In this document: in pieces, positions 1-11,208 of the stretch | How the letters are laid out: the number at the start of each line of letters is the position of its first letter | How positions within the stretch are numbered: the first letter of the stretch is position 1 | Source: Cohnella silvisoli | GTDB taxonomy: Bacteria; Bacillota; Bacilli; Paenibacillales; Paenibacillaceae | Direction of reading: 5' to 3' | Assembly (NCBI RefSeq): GCF_021190915.1 | Contig: NZ_JAIOAP010000009.1 | Coordinates: 124,001 to 188,000, forward strand | DNA length: 64,000 bases | Translations under genes and position numbers: made by a program | The notes under the pieces: model-generated | Told to the model about the DNA's origin: nothing | What the model saw: the letters and a program-made list of their open reading frames with translations, nothing else | Database searches by the model: none

Positions 1-200
1 TGTGAATTGAGCGCGAGAAGCGCCGGCGGGACAATTTGTTCGCAGCCTAGGAAGAAGGCGATGTCGCCGGACGTTAAATCCTTCACATCATGAGTCCACA
101 CGATTTCCTCTGCATATTTTTTCAAAGAATACAGCCACTTGGGAATAAAGTCGTTTATCCAGTTTTTACGATCGCTCACGACCGTTATTTTTTTCAGCAT
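1..200 (-). CDS. Formyltransferase-like protein of the pse cluster (partial)
   Basis: The first 66 codons of a minus-strand gene run off the left edge of the window. The start at 198-200 lies inside ATGCTGA, overlapping the pseG stop, so translation is probably coupled. The visible N-terminus (MLKKITVVSDRKNW, then a stretch on speaking the FFLGCEQIVPP motif) resembles the formyltransferase-fold proteins that follow pseG in Firmicute pseudaminic acid clusters. These are thought to N-formylate an amino sugar intermediate. The identification rests on a short N-terminus plus context, because the formyl-donor-binding motif is outside the window. Confidence 0.6.
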   Translation of the reverse strand, partial: MLKKITVVSDRKNWINDFIPKWLYSLKKYAEEIVWTHDVKDLTSGDIAFFLGCEQIVPPALLALNS

Positions 201-1224
201 TTCAGCAACTCCTTTACCGTGCGATCTACTCCAAGGCCATCCACAAGCCTTGTACCTTTGACGGACATGTTCGTCATTTCCGCCGTACTGTGCATTAAAC
301 CGAGCACTCTATCTCGAATATGCGCGGCTTGGACCTGCTCCGCTCTACCTAACAAGGAGATAACGCCCAACTCCGAGGCGTTCTCCGACAATTCAACCTG
401 ATTGTCCGCTGTCATGATCACGATGGCAGGAAGACCCAGACAGCATCTTTCCCACGTCGTCGTCCCCCCTGAGCCGATCGCCAAATCGGCTTCTCGCATA
501 AGAGTGGCAACATCGTCCACATGATCGAAACACTCGACTTGATTAAGCCTCAGACACATTTCACGAATACGTTCCGCTTGCGAATTGATTTTTCCCATCA
601 GAACCTTAACCTTCACCTTATCCGTTAGCAGCGGCTCAAGCGCTTGAAGCGTCTTCATCGTCTCTCCGGTCATGTCGGCTCCGCCGAACGATACGAGTAT
701 GCTGCGAATATCGCCGCTGCGCCATATGTACTCTCTTTCTCTGGCAAACTCAGGTCTTAGCAACGCGTACTTGGGGCCTAGCAGCATCGTACAGCTTTCC
801 TCAACGAGCCCTTCATAACGCTTGTTTCCATCCCGGTAAGGATTCTGGTCCAATAGCAGATCGCACCTATGCGATCGATCCGCCAGATCGTCGATTACCA
901 ACACCCGTTTCGCATGAGGACGCAAGACGGATTCGTATTTCGCTTCGAGTCCATAATGATCAATAATAAGCCAGTCGATCGGCAACTTCTCTTGAGTCAC
1001 ATAAGCAAGCGTAAATTCGGCATCGGTTTCCCAGTTGCTTTCCGCTGGAGGAATTGGATAAACGCCATATCCACGGCTGCGAATAAACGAAATTAAATTC
1101 CCCTCCAGCTCCCGACAAACGAAACTAATTTCCGCATGCGGCCTTAGCCGGTCTGCCAATGTCAAGCAACGTATGACGTGGCCAGTGCCGATATGCACCG
1201 ATGCGTCCGTCCGTATTAAAATTT

Positions 1225-1228
<4 letters not shown>
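194..1228 (-). CDS. pseG: UDP-2,4-diacetamido-2,4,6-trideoxy-beta-L-altropyranose hydrolase
   Basis: PseG removes UDP from the UDP-linked 2,4-diacetamido sugar in pseudaminic acid synthesis. The 344-residue protein begins MKILIRTDASVHIGTGHVIR, the typical PseG opening with the GxGHxxR nucleotide-binding motif. The middle carries a GPKYALLRPEF segment and the C-terminal half has IGSGGTTTWERCCLGLP, the GT-B-type UDP-binding loop. An upstream in-frame start at 1252 is possible, but ATG at 1228 gives the usual 4-base ATGA overlap with the pseC stop and matches family N-termini. It sits between pseC and the formyltransferase gene in one operon. Confidence 0.93.
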
Positions 1229-3419
<2,191 letters not shown>

Positions 3420-3425
3420 CTAGAA

Positions 3426-3479
3426 CGATACGTTTTGTTATTATAGCTTCATAATATGTTACATATTGTATCATGTCAA
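3426..3479 (-). promoter_or_regulatory. pseB promoter with paired operator
   Basis: Read on the minus strand there is TTGACA at 3474-3479 and TATTAT at 3451-3456. The intervening 17 bases (3457-3473, TGATACAATATGTAACA on that strand) match the operator consensus of this window. A second, weaker copy lies at 3426-3442, about 31 bp away centre to centre. A protein bound to the spacer copy would block RNA polymerase, so repression is the likely mode. The promoter geometry is seen directly; the binding protein is inferred. Confidence 0.75.
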
Positions 3480-3511
3480 GCCATAAAATGTCGTTAATTG
3501 GTAAACTTTTT

Positions 3512-4801
3512 CTATCTGATTTTGAAAAGCGGCTCCAAAGGACGGCAACGAAGCCGATGCGCCAAATTTCTTTCGGTTATTGCCCGTTTTATGTCGTGCA
3601 GTACTTCGTCGTAAGCGCCCAGCAGCGTCTCAATATCGGAATCGGAATGGGCAAAGCTTATATTATGAGAGCCTACGGTCAGAATTCCTCGAGCCAGCAT
3701 TTCCTGCAAATAGAAGGTTTTGATTTCCCACGAGCTATACTCGGCTGTATCCTGAATAACTAAGAACGACCACACGGAGCTTCCTGCCACCGATAACGTT
3801 TGCTCCAGCTCATACTTGCGAATGAGTGCCGTGAGCCCGTCTACCACCTTGCGGCCTTTAGAATGGAGGGCCGGAATGACCGGCTTCTCTTCCATCTTCT
3901 TGATCGTGGCGAGTGCCGCGGCAAGGGATAACGTTTCTCCTCCGAAAGTAAAAGAGAAAAAGATATCCTCCATGCCCTTCATGATTTCCCTCTTCCCGAC
4001 AACGGCGGAAATCGGGTACCCATTGGCCATTCCCTTTCCGAAAGTAGCCAAATCCGGCGTTACCCCGTAGCTTCGCTGCGCACCTCCAAGGTCAAATCTG
4101 AAACCGGTAATCGTCTCGTCAAAGACTAAAACCGAACCGTTCTGACCGCATAACCGCTTAACCCCTTCCAGAAATCCCGGTTCCGGCCGAGCCACATTCA
4201 TCGGCTCTAGAATAACCGCGGCAATTTGTCCCGGATATTCGGCGAATAGCTTTTCCAGCGTGTCTAGACGGTTGTAAGTAAAAGAATGCGTCAGTTCCCG
4301 AACCGCTAGGGGAACTCCCAGATGTCTCGCCGTTGATCCGATGTACCAATCCTGCCAGCCGTGATAACCGCAGACCGCTACATGGTCCCTGCCGGTATGC
4401 GCCCTAGCCAATCGGATCGCACCCGCCGTAGCATCCGATCCGTTCTTGCCGAATCGAACCATCTCCGCGCACGGAATGAGCTCCGTCAGCTTCTCCGCAA
4501 CGAGCATCTCCAGCTTGTGCGGCAAACTGAAGGATACGCCGTTGTCCATCTGAAGCTTAACCGCAGCATCCACATCGGGATCGCGATAACCTAGCGTGAC
4601 GGCACCCAAGCTGTTCACGAAATCGATATATTCGTTCCCATCCGCATCCCATACACGGCTTCCTAATCCTCTTTCAATGAAATAGGGGGACACCTCGTGC
4701 GGATATTGCGTTTTGCTCTTGCTAAATGTTTGGCTGCCGAGCGGAATCGTATGTAATGCCCGGCTTAACAGAGCTTCGGATTGCGCATAACGAGTCGACA
4801 T
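3512..4801 (-). CDS. Class III aminotransferase (glutamate-1-semialdehyde aminomutase-like)
   Basis: This 429-residue PLP enzyme resembles glutamate-1-semialdehyde 2,1-aminomutase. It has FGKNGSDATAGAIRLARAHTGRD (cofactor binding), LVFDETITGFRF and DLATFGKGMANGYPISAVVG with the expected catalytic Lys. Its position behind an SpsF-like cytidylyltransferase and an aldo/keto reductase makes a heme role unlikely. It probably aminates a keto sugar or related precursor for a surface glycan. The three-gene block spsF-akr-aminotransferase has gaps of 22 and 13 bases and is probably one transcript, followed by the separate pseB promoter. The exact substrate cannot be told from sequence. Confidence 0.8.
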   Translation of the reverse strand: MSTRYAQSEALLSRALHTIPLGSQTFSKSKTQYPHEVSPYFIERGLGSRVWDADGNEYIDFVNSLGAVTLGYRDPDVDAAVKLQMDNGVSFSLPHKLEMLVAEKLTELIPCAEMVRFGKNGSDATAGAIRLARAHTGRDHVAVCGYHGWQDWYIGSTARHLGVPLAVRELTHSFTYNRLDTLEKLFAEYPGQIAAVILEPMNVARPEPGFLEGVKRLCGQNGSVLVFDETITGFRFDLGGAQRSYGVTPDLATFGKGMANGYPISAVVGKREIMKGMEDIFFSFTFGGETLSLAAALATIKKMEEKPVIPALHSKGRKVVDGLTALIRKYELEQTLSVAGSSVWSFLVIQDTAEYSSWEIKTFYLQEMLARGILTVGSHNISFAHSDSDIETLLGAYDEVLHDIKRAITERNLAHRLRCRPLEPLFKIR

Positions 4802-4814
4802 CTAATCACCTTTT

Positions 4815-5696
4815 TCAATTGATTTTCCATTGGTATGGATTAAGGAGCCCTGGATCCGATAAGGATAAACCCGAGTAATCGAGCTGTATTCTGGATTGCC
4901 TCACGGACGAAACAAGCTGAAGCAATTGCTCGCAGTTGTTAACGCCGCATAGGAATACGTCGATTTCAGGCAACTCATTTACAAAGGACAATGCGGCATC
5001 GATCGGATCAATGGCCTGTTCGGACAAGAAACTGCGATACTTCTGAATTTGAGCTTTGTAGGGTTGAAAATAGGCCGGCAATTGATGAGGCTCCATGCAG
5101 AGCAAACCTTGCAACAACACCGAACGGGCGTGCACTTCTATTCCCCGTTCCTTGCACCGCCTTAAAAATCCGTTGCGAACAAGCCTTTGATCGAAGAGGT
5201 TAACCGGAGCTTGAATGAGATCAATCGGATAACGATCGATGATTTCTTCGATCCCTTCCTCCGGATAGACGGATACGCCAACCTTGATAGCCAGTCCGCG
5301 TCTCTTGCACTTCTGCAGCCACCTCATGATTTCATCTCCATAAATAGAGAGAAGATCGTCCGCACGGTGCAAAATGAGTCCGTATACGAAGCTCTGGTGC
5401 AGGTTCGACAAGGAGTCCTCCAATAACCTGTCGGCTTCACCCGGGTCGAATGCCCCGCCATCTTGCGGCACTAATCTCGGCAGCTTCGTCGTAATGCGAA
5501 AGGAATGCTCTCTAGGCAGCAGCAATCCAAGCACTTTCTCGCTGACTCCGTAGGTGGATGCCGTGTCCAGCACCGAAATTCCGGATTGTGCCGCAGCCGA
5601 TAATACATCCAGCGCTTCCTCCAATGAAGTTTTTCCCTGCCTGTTCGATACCCCGTAGTCCATTCCGAATTGAACCGTTCCTAACCCTAGCTTCAC
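4815..5696 (-). CDS. Aldo/keto reductase family protein
   Basis: This is a 293-residue (alpha/beta)8 NAD(P)H-dependent oxidoreductase. It opens with KLGLGTVQFGMDYGVSN, contains VLDTASTYGVSEKVLG (the AKR region with the catalytic Asp/Tyr) and has PIDLIQAPVNLFDQRL further on. The start is GTG at 5694-5696, preceded by GGAGGG. AKR genes of this type often accompany SpsF-like cytidylyltransferases and class III aminotransferases in surface-sugar clusters, so a role in reducing a keto-sugar intermediate is inferred. The substrate is unknown. Confidence 0.8.
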   Translation of the reverse strand: MKLGLGTVQFGMDYGVSNRQGKTSLEEALDVLSAAAQSGISVLDTASTYGVSEKVLGLLLPREHSFRITTKLPRLVPQDGGAFDPGEADRLLEDSLSNLHQSFVYGLILHRADDLLSIYGDEIMRWLQKCKRRGLAIKVGVSVYPEEGIEEIIDRYPIDLIQAPVNLFDQRLVRNGFLRRCKERGIEVHARSVLLQGLLCMEPHQLPAYFQPYKAQIQKYRSFLSEQAIDPIDAALSFVNELPEIDVFLCGVNNCEQLLQLVSSVRQSRIQLDYSGLSLSDPGLLNPYQWKIN

Positions 5697-5718
5697 TCTT
5701 CCATCCCTCCATCTCTGA

Positions 5719-6501
5719 TTACTGTGCAGCGAGACTATCGAATAACTTTGATTTTTCCAATCCCTCGTTGCGCAATATGCCGTTATTTATTTCATTCAGA
5801 TCCGGGTATCTTCTAAGGATTTCAACCCATTGCTCTAATGAGGCCGTGCGCGGGGACAAGCCCTCGTCCTGTTGTGCCTTTTCAATTAAGGCATTTAGGA
5901 ATATGTAATCCTTCTCTTCATCTAACGTCCATCTGAGATGGGAATAGTTAATCCGTGACTCCATGTTGGCTTGCGGGAACAAGTCTGGCCGGCTATGAAT
6001 GTATGGCGTGACATGCTCTCTTTCGGAGCCCTGTCTCGCTTCTTTCCATGCCCGCTCCAAAGCCACATAAGAGAAAACCTCTACATCAAGACCGTCGGGA
6101 AAAGTCGGAGGATGGATATTCGATACATAGTGAAGTTGCGGAAATTGCTCCAAGTACTTCCCGATTACGGCATCCACGACCTGAGGATCGATCAAGGGAC
6201 AATCTCCCGTAATTCTGACGACGGCATCCGCTTTCACGATGCTCGCAGCCCGATAATAGCGATCGAGAACATCGTTTTCCTGACCGCGATACACGGCAAT
6301 ATTGAGCCTCTCCATCGCAGCCGCCACAGCGTCGTCCTTCTCTGAATCGCTCGTTGCCACGACGATTTCATGAACGTGGCGACAGTACGAGAGCCGCTCA
6401 TGTATCAATTGCAGAACCGTAATCCCGTCTAACATGCGAAGCACTTTGCCCGGCAAGCGGGACGAACCCATTCGGGCTTGAATGATGATCGCTACCTTCA
6501 T
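5719..6501 (-). CDS. SpsF-like cytidylyltransferase
   Basis: This is a 260-residue nucleotidyltransferase of the CMP-KDO/SpsF family. The N-terminus MKVAIIIQARMGSSRLPGKV is the NTP-binding loop, and RITGDCPLIDP supplies the metal-binding Asp. The reading frame extends upstream to 6750, but ATG at 6499-6501 has an AGGAGTG ribosome site and matches family N-termini. It is the first gene of the spsF-akr-aminotransferase block. Its presence beside pseBCG suggests that it activates a surface sugar with CTP, but it is not a typical PseF, so the product sugar is uncertain. Confidence 0.85.
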   Translation of the reverse strand: MKVAIIIQARMGSSRLPGKVLRMLDGITVLQLIHERLSYCRHVHEIVVATSDSEKDDAVAAAMERLNIAVYRGQENDVLDRYYRAASIVKADAVVRITGDCPLIDPQVVDAVIGKYLEQFPQLHYVSNIHPPTFPDGLDVEVFSYVALERAWKEARQGSEREHVTPYIHSRPDLFPQANMESRINYSHLRWTLDEEKDYIFLNALIEKAQQDEGLSPRTASLEQWVEILRRYPDLNEINNGILRNEGLEKSKLFDSLAAQ

Positions 6502-6551
6502 CTTCTTCACTCCTAATCTCCTAAAAACAGCATTGACTCCCCTCGATTTGT

Positions 6552-6610
6552 AGTATAAAGTAAAATCATCGTCGATACAATATGTAACATTAATATTCCA
6601 AATTGTATAC
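6552..6610. promoter_or_regulatory. Divergent control region with paired operator
   Basis: Two copies of the 17-bp operator lie between the divergent spsF-like and DUF4910 genes: 6573-6589 (CGATACAATATGTAACA) and a weaker one at 6594-6610 ending in AATTGTATAC. For the minus gene a promoter is visible as TTGTAT (6575-6580) and TATACT (6552-6557) with a 17-base spacer, so the first operator covers the -35 box. The plus-strand promoter is not clear. A single regulator could control both directions. Confidence 0.65.
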
Positions 6611-6630
6611 TTACAGGAGGTATTTAAGAA

Positions 6631-7962
6631 ATGGAAGCCTATAGCATGAGCCGCCAAAGAATGAAAGATTTGATCGAGCCTTATTACATGCTGAATCGCA
6701 TTACCGTAGGAGATGACACTTCTTTGTTTGCCCGCAGTCTTGCTACGCAATTAAATACGAATCTTCTATCCATCCCCTCAGGAACAAGCTGTTTGACTTG
6801 GACCATTCCCGACAAGTGGGTCGTACGGGAAGCTTATATCGAGACGCTAAGCGGGAAACGGATCGCGGACTTTGCCTGGAATCCTCTCTATTTGAATTCC
6901 TATTCCATCCCCTTCTCCGGCGTCATCTCTCGCGAAGAGCTTCTTAAGCATGTCTCCTCCCACCCCGAGCTGGAGGATCGGTTAATTTACCTCAATCGCT
7001 GGCAGTATCACAAAAACCATACGCAATGGGCCTTCAGCGTCCCGCAATCGACAATTAATAATCTCTCGGAAGACAGCTACCGGGTACATATCGATACTTC
7101 TTTCGAGCCGGGCACCCTAGACGTTATCGATTGGGTGTTGCCGGGCAACTCGACGGATACCGTGTTTTTCGCCGCCCATACGTGCCACCCCGGACAAGTT
7201 AACGACGGAATCGCTTGCATTGCCGTACTTGCGGAGCTTTTCTTGTATTTACGTTCGCTGCCTAATAGGCACTATACATATCGCTTAATCTTAGGCCCCG
7301 AGTATTACGCCGCAGCCGCGGTACTGCAGTATGGCAATGGCATAGAAAATCTTCGTTACGGCTTCTACTTAGATATGATGGCGAATTCTTTACCCTTCAG
7401 CTTCTCCCGTTCTTTTCACGGAAACAGTTATGCGGATCGAATAACCCGAAGCGTTCTGGCCAACTACGACACGGATCGCTTGGACGCGCCTTACCGCAGC
7501 TTATACGGTAACGACGAGATGTTCTATGACGGCCCTGGCTTCGAAATTCCTACGGTATGCCTATGCCGCCATCCCTATCTTTTCTATCACACGGACTTCG
7601 ATGATCTTGAACATTGCGATTTCGACAAGTTGGAGGAATCTCTCGACATGCTTAAGGATATTGTCGAAACGTTCGAGACCGATAACGTACCGACTCGCAA
7701 TTATGAAGGCCCGCTTTATTTAACCGACTACAATTTGTACATCGATCCCAAAATCGACCAGAGAGGCTACGCCGCTTTGCAGGAAATCCAAATTCTGATG
7801 AACGGGGAGAGAAGCTGTCTGGACATTGCGGAGACGATCGGAGTTGATTTTCTATTCGTGCGGAATTTCGTTAACGAGCTTAGCAAACACGGTTTGGTAA
7901 CATTGAGCCGCTCCAACGCAGCGACCGCTCGATCCTATCTACAAGCGGAGGCGATGAAATGA
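6631..7962 (+). CDS. DUF4910/M28-like aminopeptidase-fold protein with C-terminal winged helix
   Basis: This 443-residue protein of the DUF4910 (older DUF2172) family is related in fold to M28 zinc peptidases. AAHTCHPGQVNDG carries the first His and Asp ligands, GPEYYAA the Glu, GNDEMFYDGPG a further Asp and FYHTDFDDL the last His. About 75 C-terminal residues resemble the family's winged-helix appendage. The start follows AGGAGG at 6615-6620. These genes cluster with surface-glycan loci, but their substrate is not established. It overlaps the next gene by 4 bases and has a divergent paralogue at 9563-10873. Confidence 0.8.
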   Translation: MEAYSMSRQRMKDLIEPYYMLNRITVGDDTSLFARSLATQLNTNLLSIPSGTSCLTWTIPDKWVVREAYIETLSGKRIADFAWNPLYLNSYSIPFSGVISREELLKHVSSHPELEDRLIYLNRWQYHKNHTQWAFSVPQSTINNLSEDSYRVHIDTSFEPGTLDVIDWVLPGNSTDTVFFAAHTCHPGQVNDGIACIAVLAELFLYLRSLPNRHYTYRLILGPEYYAAAAVLQYGNGIENLRYGFYLDMMANSLPFSFSRSFHGNSYADRITRSVLANYDTDRLDAPYRSLYGNDEMFYDGPGFEIPTVCLCRHPYLFYHTDFDDLEHCDFDKLEESLDMLKDIVETFETDNVPTRNYEGPLYLTDYNLYIDPKIDQRGYAALQEIQILMNGERSCLDIAETIGVDFLFVRNFVNELSKHGLVTLSRSNAATARSYLQAEAMK

Positions 7963-9542
7963 GAAGCTATCATAATCACCTGCTCCAAACTGCTGCTCCT
8001 GCCGCAGCAGCCTTAACTCTTAAACCAACGTTTCGTTCTTCGGCTATTTTTCCCGTATTTCAATTGCCCGGAATAAAAACGCGAATCTGCTTCCTTGGCT
8101 ATTGGATGGTCAAGCGCAGCATTCCGGAAATCCAGTCCGTCGTTACGCTTCGTTCAAAGGACGGCACTATCTTAATCCGAACAACGCAGCTAATTACGGA
8201 AGCCAAAGCTTACCGCATAGAGCTCGAACACTTGCTTCAAGCGGCGGATAAAGGAGATCAAGCGGAATATACCGGCAGCTTGGAGATCGAATTCTTTTCC
8301 TCCCGTGACCTCGTATTCCCTTATCCGGCAGTCGTCGTTAATTATTACGGCCCGGAATTCGGCAGTGTCGTGCATACCGCCCAGCGGGTTTACAACGATG
8401 CCGAGGATCGCCGCACCAATGAAGAAGCCCTAGTATCGGAAGCCGGGTTTAACCTCTATGCCGATGGAGATCGCGAACCCTTCTTCTCTTTTATTAACGG
8501 AATAGAATACGTACGCAACGGGCGGATCTCGATGAAATTTTTCAACAGCCGGAAACAAACGATGGATTTCCATATCGAAGTCCCTCTTCTCGCTCCTTAT
8601 GAGACGACTGTTATTTATCCGGATCGCCATACGGACCTGCAAGGCTTTCTGGACGGGAAACCGGGCACGGCTCGAATCAACTTCGACGTAAACTGGGTAT
8701 TCCCCCGGATCGTTGCCGGCAATCTGCAGCATTCCAAAAAAGCGATGAGCGTAACTCACACCTATTACGATTGCACCGCAAGATCAGGCAAAGAGGATTA
8801 TTGGCACGAACCGCAAGAGGGGTGGCATTCAGCCAGTATGCTCATTCCCGTGTCCGTGTCCGGCGAACGCCTGACCCATGTCAATTTCTACCCGATTTAC
8901 TCTCCTTGCGAATTGGAAATGGATGTGGAGCTCTATGACACCGATGGCAATCTGCTCGGAACCAAGAACAACGCCCAAACCATCTCGCCAACCGACAATC
9001 GACTTCAGACGTTAGATATTAAGGCGCTTTGCCGTGATCTCGGCGTGAGCCGCGACCAGAAACTAAGCGCAAACTTAATAGCCCGCCCCGTTCGCAGCAG
9101 CAGACTTCCGACACGCTTAAAGGTCGGTCTGGATTATGGTTTAAACGACAGCTCCCTCACCTGCAACATCTGTAAAACAATGGATGTGTTCAATCCGACA
9201 CTCGAGCATAAGAAAAGCAGCTTTCACTGGGCTCCGGTCATTGCCGATCAAGAAGACGGCATCGTCTGGATTATGAACAGCAGTCCGAAGAACCCTTACG
9301 TGCGTTCGGCTTCGATCAACTTAACGTTTTATCGCGAGCAAGATACGGAAACGATTGTCCGGCAGTTATTCCTGATGCCCAATGGCACCTATTGCTTGCG
9401 TTTGAGCGAAGACCTGCAGCTGCAAGCCTTCTTCAGCTATCAAATAGGCTGGTACACTTGCGTTTCCGACAATCCTTATATCAAAACCTATTACTTATGC
9501 GAGGGCAGCTCCGGCATCGTCGGCGGCGACCACGATTTTTAA
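7959..9542 (+). CDS. Unrecognised 527-residue protein between two DUF4910 genes
   Basis: I do not recognise this family. The gene starts at an ATGA overlap with the preceding DUF4910 gene and ends about 20 bases before the next, so all three are one operon. There is no clear signal peptide or membrane segment; residues 8-60 are moderately hydrophobic. Much of the rest looks beta-rich, with alternating polar and hydrophobic residues and many aromatic residues, as in carbohydrate-binding or jelly-roll proteins. A CNICKTMD pair of cysteines lies near residue 400. A cytosolic partner of the peptidase-fold proteins is a guess from position only. Confidence 0.6.
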   Translation: MRSYHNHLLQTAAPAAAALTLKPTFRSSAIFPVFQLPGIKTRICFLGYWMVKRSIPEIQSVVTLRSKDGTILIRTTQLITEAKAYRIELEHLLQAADKGDQAEYTGSLEIEFFSSRDLVFPYPAVVVNYYGPEFGSVVHTAQRVYNDAEDRRTNEEALVSEAGFNLYADGDREPFFSFINGIEYVRNGRISMKFFNSRKQTMDFHIEVPLLAPYETTVIYPDRHTDLQGFLDGKPGTARINFDVNWVFPRIVAGNLQHSKKAMSVTHTYYDCTARSGKEDYWHEPQEGWHSASMLIPVSVSGERLTHVNFYPIYSPCELEMDVELYDTDGNLLGTKNNAQTISPTDNRLQTLDIKALCRDLGVSRDQKLSANLIARPVRSSRLPTRLKVGLDYGLNDSSLTCNICKTMDVFNPTLEHKKSSFHWAPVIADQEDGIVWIMNSSPKNPYVRSASINLTFYREQDTETIVRQLFLMPNGTYCLRLSEDLQLQAFFSYQIGWYTCVSDNPYIKTYYLCEGSSGIVGGDHDF

Positions 9543-9562
9543 TGATGCGGAGGAATTATCAT

Positions 9563-10873
9563 ATGCTTATGGACTTATTTGACCGGCTGTTTCCCATCAA
9601 CCGCAGCATCACCGGCGACGGCGTGAGGGAATCGCTCAGCATTCTGGGAGAAATCGTTCCGATCTCACAGAAAGAATACCCGAGCGGTACCGAATGCTTC
9701 GACTGGACGGTTCCCAAAGAGTGGAACGTGCGTTCAGCATTCGTGAAAGACGGACAGGGCCGCACGCTTATCGATTTTAAGGAAAACAACCTTCATCTAA
9801 TGGGCTATAGTACCCCTTTCCAGGGTTACGTGTCTCGGGAGGAGCTTATGGAGCACCTTTATACCCGGCCGGATCTCCCCGATGCTATCCCTTATGTTAT
9901 GTCTTACTACAAGGAAAACTGGGGTTTTTGCGTGGAGCACAGCCGGTTGGCGGAATTTAAGGACGAATGGTACGAGGTCGTCATCGACTCCGAGCTGAAG
10001 GATGGTCATATGACGATCGGAGAAGGTTTTATTCAAGGCTCCTCGGGCCGGGAAATCTTGCTGTCTACTTATGTTTGCCATCCGTCCATGGCTATTAACG
10101 AGCTGTCCGGCCCGCTCGTTCAGACTATGGTCTATCGCTATCTGCAACAAAGAGAAGGGGACTTAAAATATAGCTACCGGTTCCTCTATGTTCCCGAGAC
10201 AATCGGATCCCTACTCTATCTGAGCCAGCATGGGGATGAACTGAAACGCAACGTGGCAGCCGGATATGTCGTAACTTGCGTCGGTCACGGAGAGGCATTC
10301 ACCTATAAGAAGAGCAAACAAGCCAACACTTTAGCCGACAAGGCAGCCATGCATGTCCTGAAGCAGTCCGGCAAGTTGCATAAGGTCGTCGATTGGAATC
10401 CATTCGGAAGCGACGAACGCCAATATTGCAGCCAAGCCTTTAAGCTGCCGATGGGAAGCCTCATGCGCACGATGTACGGAGAATATCCGGAGTACCACAC
10501 TTCCCTGGACAATCGCTCCCTTATTTCCGAGGAGGTGCTGGAAGAAACGGTTCAGATGTACATCGATCTCATTGAGACGCTTGAAGCTAATGAAACCTAT
10601 GAATGCACTCATATTCACGGAGAGCCCAAATTAGACAAGCGAGGATTATATCCATACACGGGGGGAACGCGAACGAAAGCTCAGCAACGTCAAATATCGG
10701 CCATTACGAACCTGCTAGCATTCAGCGATGGCTCTCACGATCTAATGGACATTGCAGAGAAGCTGAATGTAATGGGCAAAGATTTACGGGAAGCAGCGCT
10801 GCTCCTCGAGCAGCATGGATTATTGCGTAACGTGAGCAGTGCACGATATGACCTGTTAACTCAGATGGGTTAA
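9563..10873 (+). CDS. Second DUF4910/M28-like aminopeptidase-fold protein
   Basis: This is a 436-residue paralogue of the 6631 gene. LLSTYVCHPSMAINELSGP supplies the His ligand, PETIGS the Glu, GSDERQYCSQ an Asp and YHTSLDNRS the final His. A winged-helix-like tail occupies roughly the last 80 residues (FSDGSHDLMDIAEKLNV). The frame is open from 9392, but ATG at 9563 has GGAGG nine bases upstream and gives the family N-terminus MLMDLFDRLFPINRSITGDGV. It closes the three-gene operon and is followed by a strong hairpin at 10954-10985. It may process a peptide- or amide-linked group on the surface glycan, but that is inference. Confidence 0.82.
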   Translation: MLMDLFDRLFPINRSITGDGVRESLSILGEIVPISQKEYPSGTECFDWTVPKEWNVRSAFVKDGQGRTLIDFKENNLHLMGYSTPFQGYVSREELMEHLYTRPDLPDAIPYVMSYYKENWGFCVEHSRLAEFKDEWYEVVIDSELKDGHMTIGEGFIQGSSGREILLSTYVCHPSMAINELSGPLVQTMVYRYLQQREGDLKYSYRFLYVPETIGSLLYLSQHGDELKRNVAAGYVVTCVGHGEAFTYKKSKQANTLADKAAMHVLKQSGKLHKVVDWNPFGSDERQYCSQAFKLPMGSLMRTMYGEYPEYHTSLDNRSLISEEVLEETVQMYIDLIETLEANETYECTHIHGEPKLDKRGLYPYTGGTRTKAQQRQISAITNLLAFSDGSHDLMDIAEKLNVMGKDLREAALLLEQHGLLRNVSSARYDLLTQMG

Positions 10874-10953
10874 AGCCAAGGATGCAACGCCATTAGCGAT
10901 CTGGTGGGAAGAGTAATGCACTGGGTATAGCCGTCCATGATATATTGAATCAA

Positions 10954-10985
10954 GATAGACCGTCAGGGAATCCTGACGGTCTATC
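10954..10985. terminator. Perfect 14-bp hairpin after the DUF4910 operon
   Basis: The arms at 10954-10967 (GATAGACCGTCAGG) and 10972-10985 are perfectly complementary with a 4-base loop. The stem is long enough to act as a terminator for the plus-strand operon ending at 10873, although the following T-tract is poor. Confidence 0.6.
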
Positions 10986-11015
10986 GCTGTTCGGTAACTA
11001 AGTCGGCTCAGTGAA

Positions 11016-11042
11016 TTTTACCCGAAATCCCCGTCGCTCAGG
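11016..11042 (+). repeat. Extra copy of the IS left end
   Basis: These 27 bases match the IS left inverted repeat at 11090-11116 at 26 of 27 positions in the same orientation and lie 74 bp outside it. They are a second, apparently empty, IS terminus, perhaps left by an earlier insertion or rearrangement. Confidence 0.7.
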
Positions 11043-11089
11043 CGAATCGTCAATCAAACACCGATAGGCGAAGTATGCCTTCAAACCCC

Positions 11090-11116
11090 TTTTGCCCGAA
11101 ATCCCCGTCGCTCAGG
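11090..11116 (+). repeat. IS left inverted repeat
   Basis: This is the left terminal repeat, starting TTTTGCCCGAAATCCCC. It pairs with 12235-12261 and is duplicated at 11016-11042. Confidence 0.85.
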
Positions 11117-11208
11117 GAAATATTTTAAGCAACGTTTATTGCTATACGAACCAGATTCCCTCCATAGGAATTGTTGCTCAACAAACGTTTATCCTCCGTA
11201 ACCATGGA

